DNA of 64,000 bases from Pirellula sp. (GCA_021736575.1 JAIPFP010000001.1:1-64000), one strand, 5' to 3'; numbered from the stretch's first letter, positions 1-11,174 are shown. The notes: a model not told the origin generated them from the letters alone. Program-made: numbers and translations.

Positions 1-895
1 GCCCGTCGTCTCCAACAGCGTGGCCATCGATGCGACCTCAAACGGATCCATCGACAGATCGACCAAGGTCAAGCGTCCGATCCATGATTTGGAAGTGATT
101 CAAACCATCGACACACGCCCCGCCAAGTCCGCCAAAGACAAAGGCGTCACGTTGGAAATTACGGCGACCGGCCGAGGCGTGCTTCCGGAACTCGAGCAAT
201 TGCTCAAAGGATTCGGAAGTGCCGTCGACGGTTACACATGGAATCGGGACAAGACCGTCTCCGAGCCGATTCAAGTCCTCGGAGTTGCCGCAGGTGGCCG
301 TGGCGGAATATTCGGTCCTCAAGCGACGGAGTCGTCCGACACCTACGTCGAGGCTGATTCCGATGGGTTGTTTCGATTGCCAACGACTCGCAAATGGATT
401 GCCAAATTCGAGCCAAGTTCTGTCACCAACAACAACAAGATTCTCGTTCCTACGCTAAACGACGGGCTAGAGGGTTCCCTCAAATCCGAACAGTTCGTCG
501 ACATGGATCTCGTAGCAATCGACTCAAACACAATCCCAATCCAAGCGGTGGCAGAGTCTCCCGCCGCTCTCATCTGGGGTTTGATTTTCGGCTGTCTCGC
601 TTTGATTGCGGTAGCCTGGTTAATCATCCGAAACAAGAGCAAGAAAACCCATCAAGAAGACGATGGATTGCGGCTGCCGAAGGAGATCACACCTTTCTCG
701 GCGGTGATTACCTTGCAACGCTTTGCCAAGAACTACTCGGCCAAGCTGACGCAAGAAGATCGAGGCCGATTGTTGGCAGAGATATCCGATCTTGAGAAGA
801 GTTACTTTGCAGCGGACACCAAAGCCGACCCTCAGACAGCCAAGGATACACTGCATCGCTGGCACACGAGGCTCGGAGGTGTGAACCCGCTATAG
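1..895 (+). CDS. Conserved hypothetical protein with one C-terminal TM segment, 5'-truncated by window edge
   Basis: Frame is open to base 2 upstream of the listed start; hydrophobic segment ALIWGLIFGCLALIAVAWLII followed by a charged cytoplasmic tail. Confidence 0.6.
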   Translation, partial: PVVSNSVAIDATSNGSIDRSTKVKRPIHDLEVIQTIDTRPAKSAKDKGVTLEITATGRGVLPELEQLLKGFGSAVDGYTWNRDKTVSEPIQVLGVAAGGRGGIFGPQATESSDTYVEADSDGLFRLPTTRKWIAKFEPSSVTNNNKILVPTLNDGLEGSLKSEQFVDMDLVAIDSNTIPIQAVAESPAALIWGLIFGCLALIAVAWLIIRNKSKKTHQEDDGLRLPKEITPFSAVITLQRFAKNYSAKLTQEDRGRLLAEISDLEKSYFAADTKADPQTAKDTLHRWHTRLGGVNPL

Positions 896-945
896 GTTTC
901 TTAGTTTGAACGAAGAACACGCCCGAATCGCCAAAGGACCAGCAC

Positions 946-1503
946 TTGGACACTCAACAAGCAAGAGACTTAATGCACGAGTATGTTGCGAGCGAATCAC
1001 TTCGCAAGCATATGTACGCAGTGGAAAATGCGATGCGATGGTACGCGAGAGAGTTCGGCGAAGATGAGAACAAGTGGGGGATTGTCGGGTTACTGCATGA
1101 CTTTGACTACGAAAGATGGCCCGACGCACCCGCACATCCCGTCGAAGGGAGCAAGATTCTTCGAACGTTAGGCTACCCAGAAGACGTCGTGTACGCCATC
1201 CTATCGCATGCCGACTACATGCTGGAATGCCCTCGAGTATCACGGTTGGACAAGGCTCTTTATGCATGCGACGAGCTGTGTGGTTTTCTTGTGGCATGCG
1301 CGCATGTTCGCCCGACGAGACTAGCGGGTCTTGAGCCAAAAAGTGTTCGAAAGAAATTGAAGAACCCAAGCTTTGCAGCCGCGGTAAGTCGAGATGACAT
1401 CGACAGAGGCGCGCGAGAGTTAGGCGTCGAAATGGACACTCATATCGGCTTTTGCATTCAAGCATTGCGAGAGATAGGCGAAACTCTTTTCCCGCCAACT
1501 TAG
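946..1503 (+). CDS. HD-domain (HDIG-type) hydrolase
   Basis: Motif H...GLLHDFDYERWPDAPAHP...ILSHADY typical of HD phosphohydrolases; TTG start. Confidence 0.8.
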   Translation: MDTQQARDLMHEYVASESLRKHMYAVENAMRWYAREFGEDENKWGIVGLLHDFDYERWPDAPAHPVEGSKILRTLGYPEDVVYAILSHADYMLECPRVSRLDKALYACDELCGFLVACAHVRPTRLAGLEPKSVRKKLKNPSFAAAVSRDDIDRGARELGVEMDTHIGFCIQALREIGETLFPPT

Positions 1504-1526
1504 CGGTACCGACCTTGATCGCCGGT

Positions 1527-2510
1527 TTACCCTAGTCCATAGAGGGCTCTTGCATTATCGTGGAACAGTTTCTTTTGATCAGCCATGGGTCGGCCATCGA
1601 CGATTTCTTTGAGCGCATTGACCCATTGAGCGAAGCTGGCACCGAGTTTGCAAACAGGCCAGTCACCTCCGAACATGACGCGGTTAGGTCCAAATTGATC
1701 CAGGCAAAAATTGATAGCCGGTGCAAGATCCGACGAGTTCCAACCCGCAGGCGCGCGCGCCACAATGCCCGATATCTTGCAAACTACGTTGGGACGCTTG
1801 GCCATCGTTTCAAGGTCTTTCTTCCATTGATCTACCGAATGAATCGGCTCGGACGATTGCTTGGTTTTAGATTGCCAAGCTTTTGGGTCCGCATTTCCAC
1901 AGTGATCCAAAATGAAGCGAGTATCTGGGCACTTCTCAGCCAGAGTGGCACCATCGGCTAACTCAGTTGGCCGCATGCATAGATCGAAACTCTTACCCAT
2001 CTCGCCGAGAAACTGTACCGACTTGACGAATTGGGGCTCCAAACATAGTCCTTTCTCCGCCGTTGGAGCGTGCAAGACTTGCCGAACTCCTTTGATCAAA
2101 GGATTGTTCCGATACCGACTCATGACTTCCGGAAAATTAGCAGAATTGGGGCGTCCCGAGATTACCGCTGCCACGGTCGGTGTTTTGCCACTTTGAATCA
2201 AACCTAGCACATAGTCGGCCTCCAAAATCTGGTGCTCGGGTGCAACGTCTACTTCCATGTAGACGGCCTTGACCAAATTCAACCCTGCCGTCTCCGCGAG
2301 GTAGTCCGCCATGTCATGTTTGGCTGCAATGCGAGGATCGGCATCACTCAACCAGGGTGGCTTGAATTCAATTAAATCCCAAAGATGCTGATGCGTATCG
2401 ATGATCGGAATCGGTGCCATCTCGGCACCGATCGATTTCAAAGACGCCACCGGTAATGCCAAGCAAGCGCCAATCGAAGCACTTACAAATTCGCGTCGGT
2501 TTGTAAACAT
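1527..2510 (-). CDS. Amidohydrolase family protein, exported (TAT-like signal)
   Basis: MFTNRREFVSASIGACLALPVA signal, IIDTHQHLWD motif, C-terminal NRVMFGGDWPV; start moved to internal Met. Confidence 0.8.
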   Translation of the reverse strand: MFTNRREFVSASIGACLALPVASLKSIGAEMAPIPIIDTHQHLWDLIEFKPPWLSDADPRIAAKHDMADYLAETAGLNLVKAVYMEVDVAPEHQILEADYVLGLIQSGKTPTVAAVISGRPNSANFPEVMSRYRNNPLIKGVRQVLHAPTAEKGLCLEPQFVKSVQFLGEMGKSFDLCMRPTELADGATLAEKCPDTRFILDHCGNADPKAWQSKTKQSSEPIHSVDQWKKDLETMAKRPNVVCKISGIVARAPAGWNSSDLAPAINFCLDQFGPNRVMFGGDWPVCKLGASFAQWVNALKEIVDGRPMADQKKLFHDNARALYGLG

Positions 2511-2576
2511 CTTCTCGCGTTTCCTATTGATGGAAGAAATATGGACGGGAAAGCCAAATGCAAGCGTCCATTGTAG

Positions 2577-2889
2577 AACAGTTGTCCTCAACTGTTCCCA
2601 CACTGAGTCGCCAACTCAATCCACGGCCGCATCGTTCAAAAAAAGTCGAATCGCACCAAATACGGCAGCGAATCTGTCTTATTTTAGCAGACATAGATCA
2701 ATTTCAAACAAGGCAACGATTTTTTATAGTTCCAAGCAGTTGAGGACAACTGCTCTACATAGTTAACGCTCGGGGGGCAGATCACGTTAGATTCAGAATT
2801 TTAAAATGGGATGGACGCATTGTATTCTAGTTTTCCGTCGTCGCGGTGGAGCGAATGGTTGGCAGTTCCAAGCAGTTGAGGACAACTGC
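2577..2889. repeat. Three copies of palindrome (G/A)CAGTTGAGGACAACTG(C/T), one inverted
   Basis: aacagttgtcctcaactgtt 2577-2596; gcagttgaggacaactgc 2736-2753 and 2872-2889; flanks gttccaa...tctaca also shared. Confidence 0.9.
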
Positions 2890-3091
2890 TCTACAATTGA
2901 ATGCTGACTGAGCCCCGCTGCCATGGAACAGAACTTGCAATTGTCAGTAGAATTCGAATGCCAATCGCAAATTTCTCTTTTTCGACTTCTCGTTTGGACG
3001 TTTCAAGGGACGGATGTGCGAAAGGTGCGCGACTGGGACGGCACGTGTAACAATTTGACACATCACATTAACCAAGGGGAAACGATTCGCG

Positions 3092-4693
3092 ATGGCTATC
3101 TGCAAGATTCTAGTTCCGTATGATTTCAGCGAATACAGCGATAGGGCTCTTCAAACCGCATACAAGCTCGGACGTCCCTCCGAAATAGAACTGCATTTGG
3201 TTCATGTTTTGGATGACATGGATTCCGATTCCGATCGCAATACATTGCAGAGACTGCAGGCGGTCGTGCTCCCCTCCATCGAGTTGCAATCGGTTGTTCA
3301 TCGGCACGTACTTCGCGGGATCGTCCATGAAGAGATCCTCGACTGCGCTACTAAAAACGATATTGAGTTTATTGTGATCGGCACGCGTGGCAGATCGGGA
3401 ATCCTGCGGTTTGCGATTGGAAGCGTTGCCCAAGCCGTAATGAAAAGCGCAACTTGCCCGGTGGTCGTCGTGAACCGCGACGAGACAGAGAAAAAAGTGG
3501 ACGTGGATCCATCGGACGCTAGCTACCTTAAAAAAAGAACCGGAGACTCGGCCGCGCTCGACATGATCACACGAGCGATGAGCTTGCGAGCCACCGATAT
3601 TCACATCGATCCAGCGGACGATCAGGAATATCAAGTTCGATTGAGAATTGACGGCGTGGTCAAGCCTTATTGCAAACTAGATTCGCGAGTCGCCGAGCAA
3701 CTCTTGCATCAATTCATGACGTTGGCCCGAGTCGACCAGGCGGATCCCTTTCACCCAAAAGAAGGACGAATTGAACTACCCGCCGTGCTGAACGATGTTG
3801 AGGTCCGTCTCACCACAGCTCCAGTCGCAGGTGGGCAAGCGATGGCGATGAGGTTGTTCGCAAAACAGAACGTCTATTTCCCCATGGAGCAACTGGGATT
3901 TCCATCGCAGGGCCTATCCACGGTGAAGCAAATCCTACAAGGACAGGAAGGGCTGGTTTTGGTCACTGGCCCGACGGGATCGGGCAAGTCGACGACCGTC
4001 TATTCAATGCTTGAGTCGTTTGGCAAGCAAAACCGCAATATCGTTTCGATCGAAGATCCGGTTGAATTCGCGGTGCCGTTCGTGAGGCAAATGAGCGTCG
4101 ACGAGAAACACGGCATTACCATGACAAGTGGTCTTCGAACATTGCTGCGAATGGATCCCGACGTTATTTTCATCGGAGAGATTCGCGATACGGAAGCAGC
4201 GGCCATCGCCCTGAGAGCGGCGAATTCCGGCGCCTTTGTGTTTAGCTCGTTGCATGCTCGGGATGTGGCTAGTAGTATCGCACTTCTTCGCGATTTCGGT
4301 GCAACACCAAAAGCAGTTTCCAATGGATTGGCAGGCATCATCAATCAACGACTCGTACGAAGATTGTGTCTAAACTGCCGAAGGGTGATTGGACCTGATG
4401 AGAAACAACGTCACGCGTTCGCCGAATATGGCTTACCCGAGCCAAGTCAAATCTATGAACCCGTTGGTTGCAGTGAGTGCAGAGGTACGGGCTTTTATGG
4501 GCGATGCGGAATCTTTGAGATCGTCGCGTGCAACGGAGCCTTGTCCGAGGCCATCGCATCCGGGGCAAACGAATCCGCCATCCGGCTTTTGGTTCGCCAG
4601 CAGGGTGTCATGAGCTTGACCGGAGATGCACTGACCAAGGTAATCGACGGCACCACCAGCATGGAGGAAGCTCTTTCGGCAAGATGGAACTAA
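3092..4693 (+). CDS. Universal stress protein domain fused to GspE/PilB-type secretion ATPase
   Basis: N-term USP fold with G-2x-G-9x-GS motif (GTRGRSGILRFAIGS); C-term Walker A GPTGSGKST, FIGEIRDTEAA, HAR(D) box and tetracysteine CLNC...CSEC. Confidence 0.9.
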   Translation: MAICKILVPYDFSEYSDRALQTAYKLGRPSEIELHLVHVLDDMDSDSDRNTLQRLQAVVLPSIELQSVVHRHVLRGIVHEEILDCATKNDIEFIVIGTRGRSGILRFAIGSVAQAVMKSATCPVVVVNRDETEKKVDVDPSDASYLKKRTGDSAALDMITRAMSLRATDIHIDPADDQEYQVRLRIDGVVKPYCKLDSRVAEQLLHQFMTLARVDQADPFHPKEGRIELPAVLNDVEVRLTTAPVAGGQAMAMRLFAKQNVYFPMEQLGFPSQGLSTVKQILQGQEGLVLVTGPTGSGKSTTVYSMLESFGKQNRNIVSIEDPVEFAVPFVRQMSVDEKHGITMTSGLRTLLRMDPDVIFIGEIRDTEAAAIALRAANSGAFVFSSLHARDVASSIALLRDFGATPKAVSNGLAGIINQRLVRRLCLNCRRVIGPDEKQRHAFAEYGLPEPSQIYEPVGCSECRGTGFYGRCGIFEIVACNGALSEAIASGANESAIRLLVRQQGVMSLTGDALTKVIDGTTSMEEALSARWN

Positions 4694-4760
4694 CCACTGT
4701 TCACAGCTAAGGCGAGCGGCAGTTTGAACTATTGGAGTGCAAAGTCCCATGAACTCTGTC

Positions 4761-4789
4761 CCCCCCTTCTCCTCGCGAGGAGAAGGGGC
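4761..4789. repeat. Intergenic palindrome (CCCCTTCTCCTCGCGAGGAGAAGGGG)
   Basis: Near-perfect inverted repeat just 3' of the USP-GspE gene. Confidence 0.7.
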
Positions 4790-4990
4790 AGGGGGATGAG
4801 GAGCCGGAAGATTCTCATCTAGTACATCCCTCGCCTTGCCAAACATAGACGAAAATACGGACGCAAAAAACACTCGCACCTCCAAGTCAAAAGCGCCTGC
4901 TAGCCAGGACTCCGCCTGTAATAAGTGGGTACGACTTGTCAGAGATTATTAGTTATCACTGAAACCGATCCACTGCGACTGCCAAAACTG

Positions 4991-5085
4991 AAACCGGGAT
5001 AATTGGCCTGAATCAGGGATAATTAAGTTGACAAATCAGGGATAACTCCGATAGCTTCAGGGATAACTACCCCAAACCGGGATAA
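4991..5085 (+). repeat. Five phased direct repeats with core GGGATAA
   Basis: Cores begin at 4996, 5016, 5039, 5060, 5079 (spacing 20, 23, 21, 19 bp), directly upstream of ORF 5107. Confidence 0.85.
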
Positions 5086-5106
5086 AAACAAGTTCGCCCA
5101 TAAAAC

Positions 5107-5604
5107 ATGCGATTCCTAGTCAAACGCAAGATTCAACAAGCATTTCCCATCTGCGGTATTCCCGCAGCATCTACGGCCATTCAACTGACTCACAGCGTTG
5201 AACGTCTGTACGAGATACTTGGCGACCGCTGCTGGAAGGATCTCACACCAACTCAATACCGACATTGCGCTGATGGGTTTTCACTTCTCACTGTGGTCGG
5301 TCTGCACTACTACCTGCCAGGTTACATGACTGCCGAACTTGACGATCACGTAGAAGCTGATGTGGTTGCCGAATACTGGACGTATAGTCTCGGCGGAACC
5401 TCGGAGTTTGACAGGCTGCGAATGACTTCGCTGGGCGAACTGATTACGCTCGACCAGATTGATGCCATAGCCCTGTGGATCGGTTACTACGTAAACAGGT
5501 ATGACAAGAACGAGTATACTGAGCGATCATACGCAACGCTTGAGCATTGGGCGAACCAAGCGATGCACGCCAAACCCTCAATCAGCGATTTTGATTCGCG
5601 TTGA
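5107..5604 (+). CDS. DUF6714-like hypothetical protein (cassette-like gene)
   Basis: Pattern ...CWKDLTPTQ...LHYYLPGYM...LDQIDAIALWIGYY; 3' end lies inside an attC-like site. Confidence 0.55.
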   Translation: MRFLVKRKIQQAFPICGIPAASTAIQLTHSVERLYEILGDRCWKDLTPTQYRHCADGFSLLTVVGLHYYLPGYMTAELDDHVEADVVAEYWTYSLGGTSEFDRLRMTSLGELITLDQIDAIALWIGYYVNRYDKNEYTERSYATLEHWANQAMHAKPSISDFDSR

Positions 5605-5642
5605 GTCTACTCCTCGGCCTCGCTGATCGCGGCCGTTCGTCG
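5551..5642 (+). mobile_element. attC-like integron recombination site 1
   Basis: CGAAC-CAA-GCGAT(G)CA ... TGATCGC-GGCC-GTTCG imperfect palindrome with extrahelical G in left arm; same architecture as site 2. Confidence 0.65.
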
Positions 5643-5657
5643 CGATAGAATGGTCAC

Positions 5658-6140
5658 ATGGAAACGATTTACATCGAGACGACGATTGTTGGGCACTTGA
5701 CTGGCAGCCTGATGTCAGACCCGATAGTGTCCGCACGCCAGCAACTTACCCGAGAATGGTGGCAGAATCACTCGCCACTTTACCAACTGTTCATCTCGCA
5801 GCTTGTGCTCGATGAATGTGGCGCCGGGAACGCAAAACTCGCAATGGAGCGATTAGATGCCGTAAAAACCCTGGATTTGCTTGATGGAACGGATGAGGCG
5901 GATGCGCTCGCCGCTGCGTTGATCGCTGAAAATGCCGTTCCCGCAACAGAACCACGCGACGCCTATCACATTGCAATTGCGGCCACGAACGGAGTAAAAT
6001 ACTTGTTGACATGGAACTTCAAGCATATTGCCAACGCTTCACGCAGAACGAGAATCGAGACGGTTTGTCGTGATTCGGGATTCGAGCCTCCAATCATCTG
6101 TACGCCGGACGAACTTTTAGGAAATGCAAATGACACCTAA
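5658..6140 (+). CDS. PIN-domain (VapC-like) toxin
   Basis: METIYIETTIVGHL start, acidic residues, DAYHIAIAATNGVKYLLTWNFKHI motif of PIN-type toxins. Confidence 0.85.
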   Translation: METIYIETTIVGHLTGSLMSDPIVSARQQLTREWWQNHSPLYQLFISQLVLDECGAGNAKLAMERLDAVKTLDLLDGTDEADALAAALIAENAVPATEPRDAYHIAIAATNGVKYLLTWNFKHIANASRRTRIETVCRDSGFEPPIICTPDELLGNANDT

Positions 6141-6369
6141 TCCAATCACTGAAGAGATCCGCTCGATACGCCACCAACTTGCGGCCGAGCAGGGAAACGA
6201 TGTCTCTCGGATCGGTGCTGAGTTGCGACGTCGGCAGGCTATTTCGGGGCGTAGAGTCGTAAGACTAGCACCACGCACCCCAGACCGAAGAGCGACGAAC
6301 AATCCGATGCACCCAAGCAGCGGATCGGCCGTCTCTGGGATGGATACATCTACCCCCGCCGCTGGGTGA
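6124..6369 (+). CDS. Putative antitoxin partner of PIN toxin (likely start ATG 6130)
   Basis: MTPNPITEEIRSIRHQLAAEQGNDVSRIGAELRRRQAISGRRVVRLAPR resembles the short partner usually paired with this PIN family; overlaps toxin 3' end. Confidence 0.65.
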   Translation: MQMTPNPITEEIRSIRHQLAAEQGNDVSRIGAELRRRQAISGRRVVRLAPRTPDRRATNNPMHPSSGSAVSGMDTSTPAAG

Positions 6370-6385
6370 TCGGTGCCGTTCCCTC
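6294..6385 (+). mobile_element. attC-like integron recombination site 2
   Basis: CGAAC-AAT-CCGAT(G)CACCC..AGC..GG ... CCGCCGCTGGGTGATCGG-TGCC-GTTCC; AAC-to-GTT span 83 bp vs 84 bp in site 1. Confidence 0.7.
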
Positions 6386-6669
6386 ACTCCCGCAGCGCGT
6401 CGGATGTGACTGATGCGTCGAGTGCGTGCAAAGGGAGATAACAACAGGACGTTGGGTTGGCACTTCAATTGCTGTGACTCACGACTCACAGCGCTCATGA
6501 CTTTGCGACTTGGCGTCTTTGCGTGATACGATTGACACTCATGTTCGAGAACAAAAACCATGGGGCCGAGTACTCCATGATCCGAGATGGTCCAGCTACC
6601 CCAAAATTTGACCTGGACAGAGCAATCACCCGGATCTGGTGCGTTTCGATCTGCTGCTCACTCAAGAAT

Positions 6670-6688
6670 CACGACGCGGAGCGTCGTG
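6670..6688. repeat. Palindrome CACGACGC-GGA-GCGTCGTG just 3' of atpC
   Basis: Perfect 8-bp stem with GGA loop; related copies at 39577-39597 and 39646-39666. Confidence 0.8.
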
Positions 6689-6692
6689 CAAC

Positions 6693-7091
6693 TTACTTGG
6701 CCAACCGGATTTTCGCTTGGGCTTGCGTTACGGAGCGTTCTTTCAATGCAAGGGATTCCGGCGAACTGGCCTTGATCAACATCGCTCGGTTGAGATCCTC
6801 TTCCGCTTCCTTGCGGTCGATCTGCTCGGCCTTAAGCAAACGATCTGTCAAAACATTGACGCCCTGCCGCGTAACTTGAACAAAACCGCCGTCGACAAAC
6901 CACTCCGTCACGGTACTCCCGTCCCGCACCCGCATCATACCGAACCCAAGCCGACCCACCATTGGGGCGCGACCTGGTTGAATAGCCAACTCGCCGTCAA
7001 ACAACGGCAACACCAGCATATCGCAAGTTGTATCTAGCTCCGTTTTTTCCGGAGTGACTACTACACAGTGAACTTTGTCGTTGGTGCTCAT
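6693..7091 (-). CDS. atpC: F1Fo ATP synthase subunit epsilon
   Basis: CVVVTPEKTELDTTCDMLVLPLFDGELAIQPGRAPMVGRLGFG; last gene of atp operon. Confidence 0.95.
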   Translation of the reverse strand: MSTNDKVHCVVVTPEKTELDTTCDMLVLPLFDGELAIQPGRAPMVGRLGFGMMRVRDGSTVTEWFVDGGFVQVTRQGVNVLTDRLLKAEQIDRKEAEEDLNRAMLIKASSPESLALKERSVTQAQAKIRLAK

Positions 7092-7130
7092 GTTAACTAC
7101 TTGCTAAATGCTTCTGGCTCTTGCTCTTAA

Positions 7131-8588
<1,458 letters not shown>

Positions 8589-8718
8589 TCACTCGTTCGA
8601 AAAAACAGGTTAGATTGTGGTTAACAGGATAAGCATGGGTGCTTATCCAGGATGGGAATTTGCAAATTTCAATTGGAAGCGATTTCTGTGCTTCATCTTT
8701 GCGACCTTTAAGGCAAAA

Positions 8719-9642
8719 CTAGCCGAGAGCCTCGACTCCGCCGATGATTTCCATGATCTCTTGTGTAATCTTGCTTTGTCGCGCCCGGTTGTAGCGTCGC
8801 GATAGCGATTTGATGATATCGCCGGCGTTCTCGGTGGCACTCTTCATCGCCACCATCCGTGCAATCTGCTCGCTGACGGCCGCGTCCAGGAAGCACTTGA
8901 ACAACCTAGCCCGGAAGCTCGCAGGCACAACTTCTTCAAGGATTGCACTTGCCGAAGGCAGGAACTCGTAATCCTCTTTGTTTCCAGAAGCTCCATCGGA
9001 CGAGGCCTCAACGGATCCCGGCGTCGAGGCTGTTGGCGTCGAGGCTGTTGGCAGCTCGAGACTTGAGAACGGAAGAAGTGTTTCGACAATCGCAACTTGT
9101 TTGGAGCTGCTCACGAATCGCGTGTAAGCCACATCGACCCGATCCACTTTGCCTGTGATATACCGCTCGATAAGATCATCTGCGATTCGAGCAACAGCGC
9201 TAAACGAAGGCTTGTCATCAAACTCGGTGTAGGACTTCTCGATCGGGATGCCCGCGTAACGCATGGCCGAGATTCCTCGCTTGCCGCTGACGCTGATTTC
9301 GCCCGACTCAATCTGTTGCTTGATCTCTGCGCGGCGAGCGATTGCAGCCCGAACAACAGACCCGTTGTAACCACCGCACAGGCCGCGGTTTGCGGTCAAC
9401 ACCAGCATGTCGATGGAGTCGATTTTGTCGTGCTGCACCAACAATGGATGCGAAACCTCGGTGCCACTCTTGGCCAAGTCTTGAACGATCGCCGTGATTC
9501 GCTTGGTGTAATCCGTCGCAGCCGATGCTCGATCCATCGCCTTCTTAAAACGACCGGTCGAGATCAACTCCATGGTTCGAGTGATCTTGCGAATGTTTTT
9601 GACAGACTTGCGTCTTTTGTCGAGCTGACGAATATTTGCCAT
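8719..9642 (-). CDS. atpG: F1Fo ATP synthase subunit gamma
   Basis: MANIRQLDKRRKSVKNIRKITRTMELIS...C-term ITQEIMEIIGGVEAL; contains TASTPTASTP insertion. Confidence 0.97.
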   Translation of the reverse strand: MANIRQLDKRRKSVKNIRKITRTMELISTGRFKKAMDRASAATDYTKRITAIVQDLAKSGTEVSHPLLVQHDKIDSIDMLVLTANRGLCGGYNGSVVRAAIARRAEIKQQIESGEISVSGKRGISAMRYAGIPIEKSYTEFDDKPSFSAVARIADDLIERYITGKVDRVDVAYTRFVSSSKQVAIVETLLPFSSLELPTASTPTASTPGSVEASSDGASGNKEDYEFLPSASAILEEVVPASFRARLFKCFLDAAVSEQIARMVAMKSATENAGDIIKSLSRRYNRARQSKITQEIMEIIGGVEALG

Positions 9643-9668
9643 AGCTTGACGAACCCTTGATCAATCGC

Positions 9669-11174
9669 TTAGCGGAACGAAGCCTTGTAAGTTGTGATAG
9701 CCGACTTAATCGATTCCTCGATGTCGCTCGTCAAATCCGCCACTTCGCGAATCTTGGTAAGCAATTCTGGCTTTCGATCCCGAACGAAATTCAGCAGTCC
9801 AACTTCGAATTCGCGAACGCGATCCACCGGCACTTCATCCAAGTGGCCTCGTGTACCAGCATAAATACTGATGATTTGCTCGGCGACTTCCATCGGTTGG
9901 TACTGTGCTTGCTTCAGCAGCTCGACCATTCGATAACCCCGATCCAATTTGGATTGTGTTGCTGGATCCAGTTCCGTACCGAGTTGAGCGAACGCTTCCA
10001 ATTCTCGAAAGGATGCCAAGTCCAATCGCAAACCGCCAGCCACTTTCTTCATGGCTTTGATTTGAGCGTTTCCACCCACGCGAGAAACCGAAATACCGAC
10101 GTTCATGGCAGGACGAATACCGGCGAAGAACAAGTCCGGTTGCAAATAAATCTGCCCGTCCGTGATCGAGATCACGTTGGTAGGAATATATGCCGAAACT
10201 TCGCCTTCGAGCGTTTCGATAATTGGAAGACTTGTGATCGATCCTCCCCCTAGTTCTTTCGAAAGCTTGGAAGATCGTTCAAGCAACCGACTGTGGCAAT
10301 AGAACACGTCACCTGGGAAAGCTTCACGTCCTGGCGGTCGCCGCATCAACAAGCTCAATTGTCGGTAAGCAACTGCTTGTTTGCTCAAGTCATCGTAGAC
10401 GATCAAAGCGTGACCACCGTTGAACATAAAGTGCTCTGCCATCGCGGTACCAGCGTACGGAGCAACGTATTGCAACGGTGCCGGAGAACTAGCACCCGAA
10501 ACGATAACCGTCGTGTAGTCCATTGCACCACTCTTTTCGAGGGCATCGATCACCAAAGCAACCGACGAGTCCTTCTGGCCGATCGCTACGTAGAAGCATT
10601 TTACGTTCTTGCCTTTTTGATTGACGATCGCATCCACTGCAATTGCGGTTTTTCCCGTCTTGCGGTCACCGATGATGAGCTCTCGCTGACCTCGCCCGAT
10701 TGGGGTCATCGCATCGATGGCTTTGATTCCGGTCTGCATTGGCTCGTGCACAGGCTGCCGTTCGGCAACGCCCGTCGCGATGAACTCAACCGGTCGCGTA
10801 ACGGTCGCGTTGACGGGTCCCTTGCCGTCGAGTGGATTTCCGAGCGGATCAAGAACGCGTCCGATGACTGCATCACCGGCAGGTACCGAGAGCAACTTGC
10901 CGAGAGCTCGGACCTCGTCACCTTCTTTGATGCTCAAGTAATCACCGAGAATGATGATCCCGACGCTTTTCTCTTCGAGATTGAAAGCCAAGCCAGTCAC
11001 GCCGCTTGGGAATTCCACCATTTCACCCGACATCACGTTCGAGAGACCGTACACGCGAGCGATACCGTCCCCAACTTCGAGAACCGTACCAACTTCACGT
11101 ACGTCGACGGAGCTGCCGAACTGTTGAATTTCGGCCTGAATGACCGACGCGATTTCGTCCGAATTGAATTTCAT
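9669..11174 (-). CDS. atpA: F1Fo ATP synthase subunit alpha
   Basis: [18 protein letters not shown], full-length match to alpha pattern. Confidence 0.98.
   Translation of the reverse strand: MKFNSDEIASVIQAEIQQFGSSVDVREVGTVLEVGDGIARVYGLSNVMSGEMVEFPSGVTGLAFNLEEKSVGIIILGDYLSIKEGDEVRALGKLLSVPAGDAVIGRVLDPLGNPLDGKGPVNATVTRPVEFIATGVAERQPVHEPMQTGIKAIDAMTPIGRGQRELIIGDRKTGKTAIAVDAIVNQKGKNVKCFYVAIGQKDSSVALVIDALEKSGAMDYTTVIVSGASSPAPLQYVAPYAGTAMAEHFMFNGGHALIVYDDLSKQAVAYRQLSLLMRRPPGREAFPGDVFYCHSRLLERSSKLSKELGGGSITSLPIIETLEGEVSAYIPTNVISITDGQIYLQPDLFFAGIRPAMNVGISVSRVGGNAQIKAMKKVAGGLRLDLASFRELEAFAQLGTELDPATQSKLDRGYRMVELLKQAQYQPMEVAEQIISIYAGTRGHLDEVPVDRVREFEVGLLNFVRDRKPELLTKIREVADLTSDIEESIKSAITTYKASFR

Noticed and set aside
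4991-5085. GGGATAA array considered as a CRISPR
   Set aside because: Conserved core is only 7-9 bp and intervals are ~12-15 bp; no cas genes in the window.
6670-6688. Palindrome 3' of atpC called as a rho-independent terminator
   Set aside because: No T-tract follows on the minus strand and the same palindrome occurs elsewhere; kept as a repeat only.
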